Below, one piece after another: positions 24,611 to 34,033 of a stretch of 64,000 bases of DNA (the stretch's first letter is position 1; each line of letters opens with the position of its first letter). Source of the DNA: Streptomyces antibioticus (GTDB lineage Bacteria > Actinomycetota > Actinomycetes > Streptomycetales > Streptomycetaceae); the NCBI RefSeq assembly GCF_001514065.1, contig NZ_KQ948427.1, forward strand, positions 484,474-548,473, given 5' to 3'. A program made the position numbers and the translations under genes. Under the pieces are notes generated by a model that was not told the origin of the DNA, made no database searches, and saw only the letters and a program-made list of their open reading frames with translations.

Positions 24611-26253
24611 TAGGGGGTTTCGGTCACCTTGCCCGCTGAGACCTCCAAACGGCGGGTCACCCTCACCGCGTCCAGCATTCTGCGGTCATGCGTGACCAGC
24701 AGCAGCGTGCCCTCGTAGGCGTCCAGGGCCTGTTCCAGCTGTTCGATGGCCGGTAGGTCGAGGTGGTTGGTCGGCTCGTCCAGGACCAGGAGGTTGACGC
24801 CTCTGCCCTGGAGCAGCGCCAGCGCGGCGCGGGTGCGCTCGCCCGGTGACAGGGTCGCCGCCGAGCGCAGTACGTGGTCCGCCTTGAGGCCGAACTTGGC
24901 CAGCAGGGTGCGGACTTCGGCCGGTTCCGTGTCGGGGACGGCCGCGCCGAAGGCGTCCAGCAGGGTCTCCTCGCCGTGGAACAGCTTGCGGGCCTGGTCG
25001 ACCTCGCCGATCAGGACGCCGGAGCCGAGGGAGGCCTGCCCGGCGGTCACCGGCACCCGGCCCAGCAGGGCCGCCAGCAGGGTCGACTTGCCGGCGCCGT
25101 TCGCGCCCGTCACCGCCACCCGGTCCGCCCAGTCGATCTGGAGCGAGACCGGGCCCAGTGTGAAGTCGCCGCGCCGCACCTCCGCGTCCCGCAGGGTCGC
25201 CACGACCGACCCCGAGCGCGGGGCCGACGCGATCTCCATGCGCAGTTCCCACTCCTTGCGGGGTTCCTCGACCACGTCGAGGCGTTCGATCATGCGCTGG
25301 GTCTGGCGGGCCTTCGCCGCCTGCTTCTCGCTGGCCTCGCTGCGGAACTTACGGCCGATCTTGTCGTTGTCGTTGCTCGCCTTGCGGCGCGCGTTCTTGA
25401 CACCCTTGTCCATCCAGGAGCGCTGCATCTGGGCCCGGTCCTGGAGGGCCGACCTCTTGTCGGCGTACTCCTCGTAGTCGTCGCGGGCGTGCCGGCGGGC
25501 CACCTCCCGCTCCTCCAGGTAGGCCTCGTAGCCACCGCCGTAGAGGTTGATCTGTCCCTGGGCGAGGTCGAGTTCGAGGACCTTGGTGACCGTGCGGGTG
25601 AGGAACTCGCGGTCGTGGCTGACGACGACGGTCCCGGCGCGCAGGCCGCTGACGAAGCGCTCCAGGCGCTCCAGACCGTCGAGGTCGAGGTCGTTGGTGG
25701 GCTCGTCGAGGAGGAAGACGTCGTAGCGGGACAGGAGCAGGGAGGCGAGGCCCGCGCGGGCCGCCTGGCCGCCGGACAGGGAGGTCATCGGCTGGTCGAG
25801 GTCCACGGCCAGGCCGAGGGAGTCGGCGATCTCCTCGGCGCGTTCGTCGAGGTCCGCGCCGCCGAGGTCGAGCCAGCGCTCCAGGCTGGTGGCGTAGGCG
25901 TCGTCCGCGCCGGGGGCGCCGTCGACGAGGGCCTGGGTCGCCTCGTCCATGAGCCGCTGGGCCTCGGCCACGCCGGTGCGGCGGGCCAGGAAGGCGCGGA
26001 TCGTCTCGCCGGGGCGGCGCTCCGGTTCCTGCGGGAGGTGGCCGACGGTCGCGGTCGGCGGGGAGAGCCGGAGCTCGCCCTCCTCCGGTGCGGTGAGCCC
26101 GGCGAGCAGCCTGAGCAGCGTGGACTTGCCCGCGCCGTTGGCGCCGACCAGCCCGATGACGTCACCGGGCGCGACGACGAGGTCGAGCCCGGTGAACAGG
26201 GAGCGGTCGCCGTGGCCGGCGGCGAGGTTCTTGGCGACGAGGGTGGCAGTCAT
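24610..26253 (-). CDS. ABC-F family ATPase
   Basis: A 547-residue protein with two ABC domains and no membrane segment. Walker A motifs are GANGAGKST in both halves. Signatures are LSGGQAARAGLASLLL and LSPGERTRAALALL. Walker B motifs are VFLLDEPTNDLDL and LLVLDEPTNHLDL. The linker holds the coiled, basic ABC-F arm (HARDDYEEYADKRSALQD). The family acts on ribosomes, in translation or antibiotic resistance. It converges on tex. A second ABC-F gene lies at 51968-53590. Confidence 0.93.
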   Translation of the reverse strand: MTATLVAKNLAAGHGDRSLFTGLDLVVAPGDVIGLVGANGAGKSTLLRLLAGLTAPEEGELRLSPPTATVGHLPQEPERRPGETIRAFLARRTGVAEAQRLMDEATQALVDGAPGADDAYATSLERWLDLGGADLDERAEEIADSLGLAVDLDQPMTSLSGGQAARAGLASLLLSRYDVFLLDEPTNDLDLDGLERLERFVSGLRAGTVVVSHDREFLTRTVTKVLELDLAQGQINLYGGGYEAYLEEREVARRHARDDYEEYADKRSALQDRAQMQRSWMDKGVKNARRKASNDNDKIGRKFRSEASEKQAAKARQTQRMIERLDVVEEPRKEWELRMEIASAPRSGSVVATLRDAEVRRGDFTLGPVSLQIDWADRVAVTGANGAGKSTLLAALLGRVPVTAGQASLGSGVLIGEVDQARKLFHGEETLLDAFGAAVPDTEPAEVRTLLAKFGLKADHVLRSAATLSPGERTRAALALLQGRGVNLLVLDEPTNHLDLPAIEQLEQALDAYEGTLLLVTHDRRMLDAVRVTRRLEVSAGKVTETP

Positions 26254-26304
26254 CAGGGGATCGATTTTAGCGAGGGCGGCCGGTCCGTCCGCTCCGGCTC
26301 CCGG

Positions 26305-27327
26305 TCAGTGCGCCATCGCCTCCACCAGCACGCTCCCGGACGTCCGCGCCACCACGAACGCCTCCCCCTTCACCGCCCTGGCGTCCAGGGGGATCCGGTG
26401 CCGGCCCGCCTCCAGGACCCCGTCGAAGACCTCCTGGGCGTGGGTGCGGTAGAGCCGGTCGAGGCGGTACGCGGTGAGGTGTACCCGGCAGGGCGAGGTG
26501 ACCTCGACGCCCGCCTCGCCGTCGGCGGCGACCAGGCGGGTCAGCCTGCGCTGTTCCTCGGGGCTGCGGTCGAGGGCGTGTTCGATCTGGGCGACGAGGA
26601 GGGGGACGATCGGGGCGAGTCCGTTCACGTACGTCACGTCCACGCCCGCGCGGTCGAAGGCGCGGCGCACGGAGGCACGTTGCTCCTCGCCGATCGCCCG
26701 GCCGAAGGCGACGGCTCCGTAGCCGCGCAGTTCGTCGGCGGGGACGCCGTCGGCGTCGTGGGCGATGTCGGCGCCGATGCCGATGGTGCGCAGGGCGGCG
26801 GCGAGTTTGGCGAGGAGGGCTACGCGGGCGCCGATCAGCAGGACGCGGCGGCGTGGGCTCGCGGTGCCGGAGGTGAGCAGGGAGTCGAGGGCGGCGCGGT
26901 AGTCGGTGCCGTGGAACCGGAAGGGTCCGATGCCGTGGTAGCCGTTGAGCTCCAGGTCGGCCCGTTCGTCGGTCTGCCAGGCGAAGTCCCGCCAGATGTA
27001 GTCGGTGCCCTCCTTCTCGATGACGGCGGTGACGGCACCACAGGCGAGGTCCTCGCACTCGGGGCAGCCGTAGATGACATAGCGCCCGCCCGGAAGCGGA
27101 GCGTCCGTCTCCAGCAGGAGGCTGCGGACCTGCGCGGTGAAGATCGAGGGTGGTACGTCCGAGGCGAGTGGGGAGACGGCGTCGAGGTCGGAGAGCTGGA
27201 AGAGCAACGGTCGTCCGTCGACGATGAAGTCCACGAAGTCGCGGTGGACTTGGTAGTCACCGTTGACGAGGACGCCACCGGCACGCATCGCCGGTGCCAG
27301 GCCGAAGGTCGCGTACTCGGCAGACAT
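26305..27327 (-). CDS. hypothetical protein, oxidoreductase-like, CPECED motif
   Basis: A 340-residue soluble protein of no family I can name. It begins MSAEYATFGLAPAMRAGGVL. A Cys pair in GCPECEDLACGAV near residue 100 suggests a metal or redox site, and VLLIGARVALLAKLAAAL could be a nucleotide-binding strand-turn-helix. The middle part contains many aromatic residues (YIWRDFAWQTDE). It diverges from the FAD oxidase gene with about 65 bp between starts, so the two may share regulation. The start is the ATG at 27327; the ribosome site is weak. Confidence 0.65.
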   Translation of the reverse strand: MSAEYATFGLAPAMRAGGVLVNGDYQVHRDFVDFIVDGRPLLFQLSDLDAVSPLASDVPPSIFTAQVRSLLLETDAPLPGGRYVIYGCPECEDLACGAVTAVIEKEGTDYIWRDFAWQTDERADLELNGYHGIGPFRFHGTDYRAALDSLLTSGTASPRRRVLLIGARVALLAKLAAALRTIGIGADIAHDADGVPADELRGYGAVAFGRAIGEEQRASVRRAFDRAGVDVTYVNGLAPIVPLLVAQIEHALDRSPEEQRRLTRLVAADGEAGVEVTSPCRVHLTAYRLDRLYRTHAQEVFDGVLEAGRHRIPLDARAVKGEAFVVARTSGSVLVEAMAH

Positions 27328-27393
27328 GCTGTGAGTATTCCCGCAGGAAGCGCCCTCTGAGCACGGCATGACACATTCCGCTACGTTTCGGTC

Positions 27394-28344
27394 GTGGACG
27401 GTGAGCTGAGCAGTGACGTCGTGGTGGTCGGCGGGGGCGTGATCGGGCTGACGACGGCCGTGGTGCTGGCCGAGCGCGGGCGCCGGGTGCGGGTGTGGAC
27501 GCGGGACCCCGTCGAGCGGACCACCTCGGCGGTTGCCGGGGCGCTGTGGTGGCCGTACCGGATCCGGCCGGTCGCGGCGGCGCGAGCATGGGCGCTGCGC
27601 TCGCTGGACGTGTACGAGGAGCTGGCGGCGGACCCGGACGGTACCGGCGTACGCATGGCCGAAGGGGTACTGGGCGAGGAGGAGCTGGACGACGGGTTCG
27701 ACTGGCTGGCCACCCGGCTGCCCGGGCTGCGGGCGGTCACCGCCGAGGAGTACGCCGGGACCGGGCTGTGGGCGCGGTTGCCGCTGGTCGACATGGCGGT
27801 CCATCTGCCGTGGCTGCGGCGGCGGTTCGTGGCGGCGGGCGGGGTGGTCGAGACGCGTACGGTGTCCGATCTGGCGGAGGTCGAGGCGCCCGTGGTGGTC
27901 AACTGCACGGGGCTCGGGGCGGCCGAACTGGTGCCGGACCCGTCGATGGTGCCGGTGCGGGGGCAGTTGGTCGTGGTGGAGAACCCGGGCATCCGGACGT
28001 GGGTGGTGTCGACGGGCGCCGACGGGGAGATGGCGTACTTCTTCCCGCAGCCGGGCCGGCTGCTGCTGGGCGGCACCGCGGTCGAGGGCGAGTGGTCGAC
28101 GGAGCCGGATCCGGCCGTGGCCGAGGCGATCGTACGGCGGTGTGCGGCGCTGCGGCCGGAGCTCGCGGGGGCGCGGGTGCTGGGGCATCGGGTGGGGCTG
28201 CGGCCGGCGCGGGACGCGGTCCGGCTGGAGCGTGAACTCCTGCCCGGCGGGCGGGTGTTGGTGCACAACTACGGGCACGGCGGGGCGGGTGTGACGGTGG
28301 CGTGGGGGTGTGCGGAGGAGGCGGCAAGGCTGGCCTCCTCCTGA
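27394..28344 (+). CDS. D-amino-acid-oxidase family FAD protein
   Basis: A 316-residue protein. The FAD dinucleotide fold is VVVVGGGVIGLTTAVVLAER. The DAO-type TTSAVAGALWWPYR, the substrate-binding GLRPARDAVRLE and the terminal HNYGHGGAGVTVAWGCAEE are all present. The family oxidises D-amino acids (or a related amine) with oxygen. Length and motifs are normal. The GTG start gives MDGELSSDVVVV. No transporter or racemase is adjacent, so the substrate is open. Confidence 0.9.
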   Translation: MDGELSSDVVVVGGGVIGLTTAVVLAERGRRVRVWTRDPVERTTSAVAGALWWPYRIRPVAAARAWALRSLDVYEELAADPDGTGVRMAEGVLGEEELDDGFDWLATRLPGLRAVTAEEYAGTGLWARLPLVDMAVHLPWLRRRFVAAGGVVETRTVSDLAEVEAPVVVNCTGLGAAELVPDPSMVPVRGQLVVVENPGIRTWVVSTGADGEMAYFFPQPGRLLLGGTAVEGEWSTEPDPAVAEAIVRRCAALRPELAGARVLGHRVGLRPARDAVRLERELLPGGRVLVHNYGHGGAGVTVAWGCAEEAARLASS

Positions 28345-28354
28345 ACTGCCCTGC

Positions 28355-30058
28355 TCAGCCGTGGTCGTGGCCCAGCGGGTCGCCCTCCGTCTCCGTGCCC
28401 GGGCCCGGACCGACCTTGATCTCGAAGTCGCCGTCGTACTTCTTGTGCCCTTCGATCACGGCGAGTTCGACCGCCTCGGAACCCATCTCGCCGCGCACGA
28501 TGACCGGATCGCGGCGCAGATCGCGCATGAGGGCGACGCACATGCCGATCATCACGAGCACGAAGGGCGCGGCGGCGAGGATCGTGAGGTTCTGCAAGCC
28601 GGTCAGGGCGTCGCCCTGGCCGCTGCCGACGAGCAGCATGATCGCGGCCACGGCGCCGGTGACGACGCCCCAGAACACCACGACGAACCGGCCGGGTTCG
28701 AGGGCACCCTTCTGGGAGAGCGTGCCCATCACGATGGAGGCGGCGTCGGCGCCCGAGACGAAGAAGATGCCGACCAGGATCATGACGAGCAGGCTGGTGG
28801 CGGTGGCGATGGGGAACTCCTGGAGCACGCCGAAGAGTTGACCCTCGGGAGTGTCCTCACCGGCGAGCGCGCCGCCCTCCTTCAGCTTCATCGCCGTACC
28901 GCCGAAGACGGCGAACCAGATCAGGCTGACCGTGCTGGGGACGAGGATGACGCCGCCGACGAACTGGCGGATGGTGCGGCCGCGGCTGATGCGGGCGATG
29001 AACATGCCGACGAACGGCGTCCAGGAGATCCACCAGGCCCAGTAGAAGACGGTCCAGCTGCCGAGCCAGTCGGCGACGCCCTTGCCGCCGCTCGCCTCGG
29101 TGCGGCCGGCGAGCTGGGGCAGGTCGCCGAGGTAGGAGAAGACCGAGGTGGGCAGCAGGTCGAGGACGATGATCGTGGGCCCGGCGACGAACACGAACAC
29201 GGCGAGGATCAGGGCGAGCACCATGTTGGTGTTGGACAGCCACTGGATGCCCCGCTCGACGCCCGAGACCGCCGAGGCGACGAAGGCCAGGGTGAGGACG
29301 GCGATGATCGCAACGAGCAGCCCGGTGCTGACGTCGTCCATCCAGTCCAACTCCTGGAACCCGGAGCCGATCTGGAGCGCGCCGAGGCCGAGGGAGGCCG
29401 CGGAGCCGAAGACGGTGGCGATGATCGCGAGGATGTCGATGACCCGGCCGACGCCGCCCTCGGCGTGCCGCTCCCCGATGAGCGGGGTGAACACGGCGCT
29501 GATGGTCTGGCGGCGGCGCTTGCGGAAGGTGCTGTAGGCGATACCGAGGCCGACCACCGCGTAGATCGCCCAGGGGTGCAGCGTCCAGTGGAAGAGGGTG
29601 GTCGCCATCGCCGTCTCCATGCGGTCACCGGAGTCGGCGGGGTCCGTGCCTGGGGGCGGGGTCGTGTAGTGGGCGAGGGGTTCGCTCACGCCGTAGAACA
29701 TCAGACCGATGCCCATGCCCGCGCTGAACATCATCGCGACCCACGACACCGTCCGGAACTCGGGCTCCTCGCCCTCGGCACCGAGGTGGATGCGGCCGTA
29801 GCGGCTGACCGCGAGCCACAGCGCGAAGACCACGAAGCAGGAGGCGGCCAGCATGAAGGCCCAACCGCCGTTCTTGATCAGACCGTTGAGCATCTTCGTG
29901 GAGACGCTCTCCAGCGAGTCCGTCGCCGTGGAGCCCCAGATCACGAAGGCCACGGTGATGACGGCGGTGACACCGAACACCACGCGGTCGGTGGTGTGGT
30001 GGCGGGGAAGGCCCGACGTGCCTTCCCCGCCACCCCTTTTCTTCACGTCTTCCGTCAT
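28355..30058 (-). CDS. BCCT-family betaine/carnitine/choline transporter
   Basis: A 567-residue membrane protein with about twelve hydrophobic segments. Family marks are FSAGMGIGLMFYGVSEPLAHY and the tryptophan-rich block TVFYWAWWISWTPFVGMFIA with RISRGRTIR. The family imports quaternary ammonium compounds, often with Na+, as osmoprotectants. The cytoplasmic tail (about 60 residues, ending in GDPLGHDHG) is acidic and His-containing. The start chosen is MTEDVKKRG; a longer frame upstream is not supported. Confidence 0.93.
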   Translation of the reverse strand: MTEDVKKRGGGEGTSGLPRHHTTDRVVFGVTAVITVAFVIWGSTATDSLESVSTKMLNGLIKNGGWAFMLAASCFVVFALWLAVSRYGRIHLGAEGEEPEFRTVSWVAMMFSAGMGIGLMFYGVSEPLAHYTTPPPGTDPADSGDRMETAMATTLFHWTLHPWAIYAVVGLGIAYSTFRKRRRQTISAVFTPLIGERHAEGGVGRVIDILAIIATVFGSAASLGLGALQIGSGFQELDWMDDVSTGLLVAIIAVLTLAFVASAVSGVERGIQWLSNTNMVLALILAVFVFVAGPTIIVLDLLPTSVFSYLGDLPQLAGRTEASGGKGVADWLGSWTVFYWAWWISWTPFVGMFIARISRGRTIRQFVGGVILVPSTVSLIWFAVFGGTAMKLKEGGALAGEDTPEGQLFGVLQEFPIATATSLLVMILVGIFFVSGADAASIVMGTLSQKGALEPGRFVVVFWGVVTGAVAAIMLLVGSGQGDALTGLQNLTILAAAPFVLVMIGMCVALMRDLRRDPVIVRGEMGSEAVELAVIEGHKKYDGDFEIKVGPGPGTETEGDPLGHDHG

Positions 30059-30141
30059 TTGCGGCACCTTCTCCGGAAACCCATGGATACGGCCTACCAC
30101 AGGTACCGCAGATGACTCGGTCTTCAACTGTTGATGTCGGA

Positions 30142-32088
30142 TTACTCCGGGATGCGCTGGACGGACCGCGGCGCCTGGACGCCGTCGAGTTCCGTCGCCT
30201 TCGGTACGGCGGTGGCGACGCCGTGGGTGGCACGGGCGAAGGCCGGGGCGCCGCCGACCAGCGGGACGCTCGCCCTCGTGCGGGAGAGGTCCAGCGTGAG
30301 GGTGGGTGTGGTGGACGGCGGGTCGATCAGGTCCTTGTCCGTGCCCGCGACGATCAGGGCGAGCCGGTGGCCGGCCGGGACGACGTGGTCGGTGGCGGCC
30401 AGGTCGAGGGTGATCGTGTACGCCTTGCCCGGGGTGAGCGGGACACCCTTGCCAGGGTTGGCGTAGGTGCCGAGGTCGGCCCAGCCGCGGCTGACGACCT
30501 CGTGGTCGACGTCGGCGGTCTTCGCCTGGGTGACCTTGAAGCAGGCGCTGTCACCTGCGGTGCTGACGCCCCAGCAGGTGCGGTCGGTCAGGGTGCTGAT
30601 GCCCTCGCCGCTCGCCGCGTAGTCCCGGATGGTGTTGGGGCCGAGGTCCACGAGGACGGCGGAGAGGTGGGCCGTCGAGGTGGTGGGCGTGGCGGTGACG
30701 GTGACCTTGGAGGAGCCGGAGATGCGCAGGTCCTTGGTGAGCGTGCCGGTGGTGAAGCCCGCCTTGTCGGGGGTGGCGGTGTCGATCTGCGCGGCCCAGT
30801 CGGTCTCGCTCAGCGCCGGGTTGTCGGTGAAGGTCTCGGTGCCGGTGGCCTTGGTGAGGCCGAGGGTGCCGACGCCGGGCTGGGCGCCCTGGGCGGGGCG
30901 CAGGGTGGTGGCGCTGGTGCCGCGCGGGGGCCAGACCTTCGACGTCACCCACTGGTCGGGGTGGCGTTCGATGTCGGCCATCGGCTCGCGGTCGATGCCG
31001 TTGTCGTAGCCGAGGAGTTCGTGGTCGAACCAGCGGTGCAGGGTGTCGACCCAGGTGGCGCGGCGGAAGTCGAAGGGATCGACGTGACCGGTCTGGGAGA
31101 GCCAGATCTTGCGCTCGACACGGTTCTTGGCGAGGGCGTCCCACCACTGGCCGAGGTGCTTCATGCGGACGTTGAGGTCCTGCTGGCCGTGGATGGCGAA
31201 GACGCTGGCCTTCACCTTGGCCGCGTCCTTGACGTAGTCGCGCTCGGTCCAGAAGCCGGTCCAGTCGCCGGTGCGCGGGGCGCCGTCGACGATCTTCTGC
31301 TGGACGGCGGCGCACTTGACGCGGGCGTCGGGGCTGTCGACGTAGTCGGAGAGCCAGTCGGGTCCGGAGTCGTAGAGCGGGGCGCCCTGCTGGAAGTAGT
31401 AGTCGTACCAGGAGGAGATGGCGCTGATCGGGACGATGGTCTTCAGGCCCTTGACGCCCGTCGCGGCGACGCCGTTGGCTATGGTGCCGTCCCAGCTCTT
31501 GCCGATCATGCCGGTTCTGCCGTTGGTCCAGGTGGCCTTGGCCGTCGTGGTGCCCGTACGGCTGGTGTACGCCTTGGCGCGGCCGTTCAGCCAGTCGACG
31601 ACGGCCTTCGCGGAGAGGATGTCCGAGCGGCCGCCGACGTCCACGCAGCCGTCGGAGCGGTTGGTGCCGGCGAGGTCGACGCCGACGAAGGCGTAGCCGC
31701 GGGGCACGAAGTAGTTGTCGTAGAACAGCGGCATCTGGACGACGTCGCCCTGGGCGTCGTACGTCTTCTTCTGGCTCTCGTTGCCGCGCCCGCAGCAGGA
31801 GTAGTACGGGCTGGCGTCCATGATGACCGGAACCTTGCGGCCCTGTTGGGCGAGTTCGCGGGGGCGGACGATGTCGACGGCCACGCGGTCCTTCTTGCCG
31901 TCGCCGTCCCCGTCGAGGCCGGTGTCCACCCAGACGGCCTCGCGTACGGCGTTCTGGTAGGAGTAGACGGGTTGGCTCTCCCGAGGCTTGGCCTGTGCGG
32001 CGGCCGGGGTGAGGAACGTGGCCAGCAGGGCGGCGGTGGCCGCCGTCGCGAGCGGTCTCCAGATCGTGAAGCGCGTGCGTATCGGCAT
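30142..32088 (-). CDS. secreted Xaa-Pro dipeptidyl-peptidase (S15/CocE family)
   Basis: A 648-residue exported protein. The signal peptide MPIRTRFTIWRPLATAATAA...FLTPAAAQA is cut near residue 33. The catalytic domain holds the nucleophile GMIGKSWDGTIANG, and a His is in SQTGHVDPFDF. The C-terminal third is the beta-sandwich X-Pro domain (SAVLVDLGPNTIRDYA). The family removes Xaa-Pro dipeptides or hydrolyses related amides. The start is the ATG at 32088, which is the one that gives a good signal peptide. It diverges from the M1 peptidase, so both exported peptidases may share a control region. Confidence 0.9.
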   Translation of the reverse strand: MPIRTRFTIWRPLATAATAALLATFLTPAAAQAKPRESQPVYSYQNAVREAVWVDTGLDGDGDGKKDRVAVDIVRPRELAQQGRKVPVIMDASPYYSCCGRGNESQKKTYDAQGDVVQMPLFYDNYFVPRGYAFVGVDLAGTNRSDGCVDVGGRSDILSAKAVVDWLNGRAKAYTSRTGTTTAKATWTNGRTGMIGKSWDGTIANGVAATGVKGLKTIVPISAISSWYDYYFQQGAPLYDSGPDWLSDYVDSPDARVKCAAVQQKIVDGAPRTGDWTGFWTERDYVKDAAKVKASVFAIHGQQDLNVRMKHLGQWWDALAKNRVERKIWLSQTGHVDPFDFRRATWVDTLHRWFDHELLGYDNGIDREPMADIERHPDQWVTSKVWPPRGTSATTLRPAQGAQPGVGTLGLTKATGTETFTDNPALSETDWAAQIDTATPDKAGFTTGTLTKDLRISGSSKVTVTATPTTSTAHLSAVLVDLGPNTIRDYAASGEGISTLTDRTCWGVSTAGDSACFKVTQAKTADVDHEVVSRGWADLGTYANPGKGVPLTPGKAYTITLDLAATDHVVPAGHRLALIVAGTDKDLIDPPSTTPTLTLDLSRTRASVPLVGGAPAFARATHGVATAVPKATELDGVQAPRSVQRIPE

Positions 32089-32271
32089 GGCGCGGACGGT
32101 ACAGGGGTCAACTCCGGTGGAAAAGGGGGCCGTTCGACGCGTGAGTGGCGTGCGGCCGCTCATGACGGCCGAATGGCGATCGTGTGACAGGAGTGGGCGT
32201 GGACACGCCCGGGTCCACAGGTGATGAATAGGCTTCGAGAAGACTTCGTGCCCCTACGACTTGGAGCTTTC

Positions 32272-33789
32272 GTGCACCGCAGAATCATCGCGCCGGGCGC
32301 ACTCGCTGCCGCGTCCGTCCTGCTGGCGATCCCGGCATCGGCCGCGAGCTACTCCCCTGGCGCCCCGGGCATCGGCGACCCCTACTACCCGGCCTACGGC
32401 AACGGCGGATACGACGTCTCCCACTACGACCTGCGGCTGAAGTACCGGCCCGCGACGGACGAGTTGGAGGGCACGGCGACCCTTCTGGCCCGCACCACAC
32501 AGGACTTGTCCCGCTTCAATCTGGACTTCCTGCTTGAGGTCTCCGAGGTGCGGGTCAACGGCGCGAAGGCGTCGTTCACCACGTCCGGCGAGCACGAGCT
32601 GGAGATCACCCCCAAGTCGCCGTTGCCGAAGGGGACTTCGGTGACGGTCGTGGTGCGGTACAGCGGGGTGCCGTCGTCGAAGCAGGCGTACGGCTTCACC
32701 AGCTGGCACCGCACTCCGGACGGCGGGGTGGGCGCCAACGAGCCCGAGTCGGCCTGGTGGTGGTTCCCGAGCAATGACCACCCGCTCGACAAGGCCACCT
32801 ACGACGTGTCCGTGCTCGTGCCGGACGGCAGCCAGGCCATCTCCAACGGCACGCTCCAGTCGACGAGTTCACGCCTCGGCTGGACCCGCTTCAACTGGCG
32901 CTCCGACAAGCCGCAGGCCACGTATCTCGCGACCCTGGCCGTCGGCAAGTTCGACATCACGACCGGGAAGACCGAGAGCGGGATTCCGGTCATCAACGCC
33001 TACAGCAAGGACCTCGGCGCCAACGACGGTGCCGCGCGGGCCAGCATCGAGCGGACCGGGGAGGTCGCCGACTGGCTGAGCGAGTACTTCGGGCCGTACC
33101 CGTACAACGCGCTCGGCGGATACGTGCCGAACACCACCACCGGGTACGCGCTGGAGACGCAGACCCGGCCGTACTACAGCCCGCGGCAGTTCGCGAACGG
33201 CTCCAACGTGTCGGTGGTCGTGCACGAGCTGGCCCACCAGTGGTACGGCGACCTGGTGTCCGTGTCCGGCTGGAAGGACATCTGGATCAACGAGGGCTTC
33301 GCGCGCTACGCGCAGTGGCTGTGGTCCGAGCACGAGGACGAGGGCACCACGCAGGAGCTCGCGGACTATGTGTACGCCTCGCACCCGGCCGACGACCCGT
33401 TCTGGACGGTGAAGCCCGGTGACCCGGGGCCGGAGAACCAGTTCGACATCGCCGTCTACGACCGGGGCGCGCTGGCGATCCAGGCGCTGCGCAACGAGAT
33501 CGGTGACGACGCGTTCTTCGCGGTCCTGAAGGGCTGGCCGCAGAAGTACGCGTACGGCAACGCCTCGGTCGCCGACTTCCAGAAGTATGCGGAGGACGTG
33601 TCCGGGCAGTCGCTGTCGGCGCTCTTCGACACGTGGCTGTTCCAGCCGACGAAGCCGGCCGCACCGGCGGCGCGGGCCGCGTCGATCGCGAGGGCTTCGG
33701 CAGCGGGGGATTCGGCAGCGGGGGCTTCGACGGCTCCGGCGCAGCCGAAGTCGTGGAAGAAGATCGCGGCGACCAACGATGTGCACTAG
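32272..33789 (+). CDS. secreted M1-family metallopeptidase
   Basis: A 505-residue exported zinc peptidase. The signal peptide is MHRRIIAPGALAAASVLLAI...ASAA. The zinc site is HELAHQW at 318-324, with the third ligand in WINEGFARY. The usual GAMEN substrate motif reads GYALETQT. A Pro/Ala-rich tail of about 45 residues ends the chain after the catalytic domain. I start at the GTG (32272) because TTGGAG precedes it and it begins exactly with the signal peptide; an ATG 17 codons upstream would place basic residues before it. Confidence 0.92.
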   Translation: MHRRIIAPGALAAASVLLAIPASAASYSPGAPGIGDPYYPAYGNGGYDVSHYDLRLKYRPATDELEGTATLLARTTQDLSRFNLDFLLEVSEVRVNGAKASFTTSGEHELEITPKSPLPKGTSVTVVVRYSGVPSSKQAYGFTSWHRTPDGGVGANEPESAWWWFPSNDHPLDKATYDVSVLVPDGSQAISNGTLQSTSSRLGWTRFNWRSDKPQATYLATLAVGKFDITTGKTESGIPVINAYSKDLGANDGAARASIERTGEVADWLSEYFGPYPYNALGGYVPNTTTGYALETQTRPYYSPRQFANGSNVSVVVHELAHQWYGDLVSVSGWKDIWINEGFARYAQWLWSEHEDEGTTQELADYVYASHPADDPFWTVKPGDPGPENQFDIAVYDRGALAIQALRNEIGDDAFFAVLKGWPQKYAYGNASVADFQKYAEDVSGQSLSALFDTWLFQPTKPAAPAARAASIARASAAGDSAAGASTAPAQPKSWKKIAATNDVH

Positions 33790-33840
33790 GCGCTCTGCAG
33801 AGAGTGCCTTGATGGGTCGTCTGTCGTGTGCGGCGCCGTA

Positions 33841-33869
33841 GTGGCTGGTCGCGCAGTTCCCCGCGCCCC
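33841..33869 (+). repeat. second copy of the dispersed GTGGCTGGTCGCGCAGTT repeat
   Basis: These 29 bases match 24582-24610 at all but one or two positions. A short hairpin CCCCTTCAGGGG lies at its end. It sits about 50 bp after the M1 peptidase gene and may terminate it. Confidence 0.75.
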
Positions 33870-34033
33870 TTCAGGGGGTTGCAGAACCGCCGAGAAAGGG
33901 GTACCCGGAGGGGTGGCGTAGGGCGCCTCGCCGGGTGTCGGCGCTGCCGCGCTCCGCGCCCTGCCGCGGTCTACGGTGGGCCCACGTCGCCGGACGCGTG
34001 GGCCGACCGGCGCCGCCTGACGAGGGAGTCGGA

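Noticed and set aside
28310-30115. A 601-codon plus-strand frame opposite the BCCT transporter
   Set aside because: Highly charged His/Asp/Glu-rich translation without domain; the transporter frame has clear membrane segments and family motifs.
32199-32218. GTGGAC/GTCCAC inverted repeat between the two secreted peptidase genes, as an operator
   Set aside because: Only six pairs around an 8-base loop in GC-rich DNA; no second copy or promoter context supports it.
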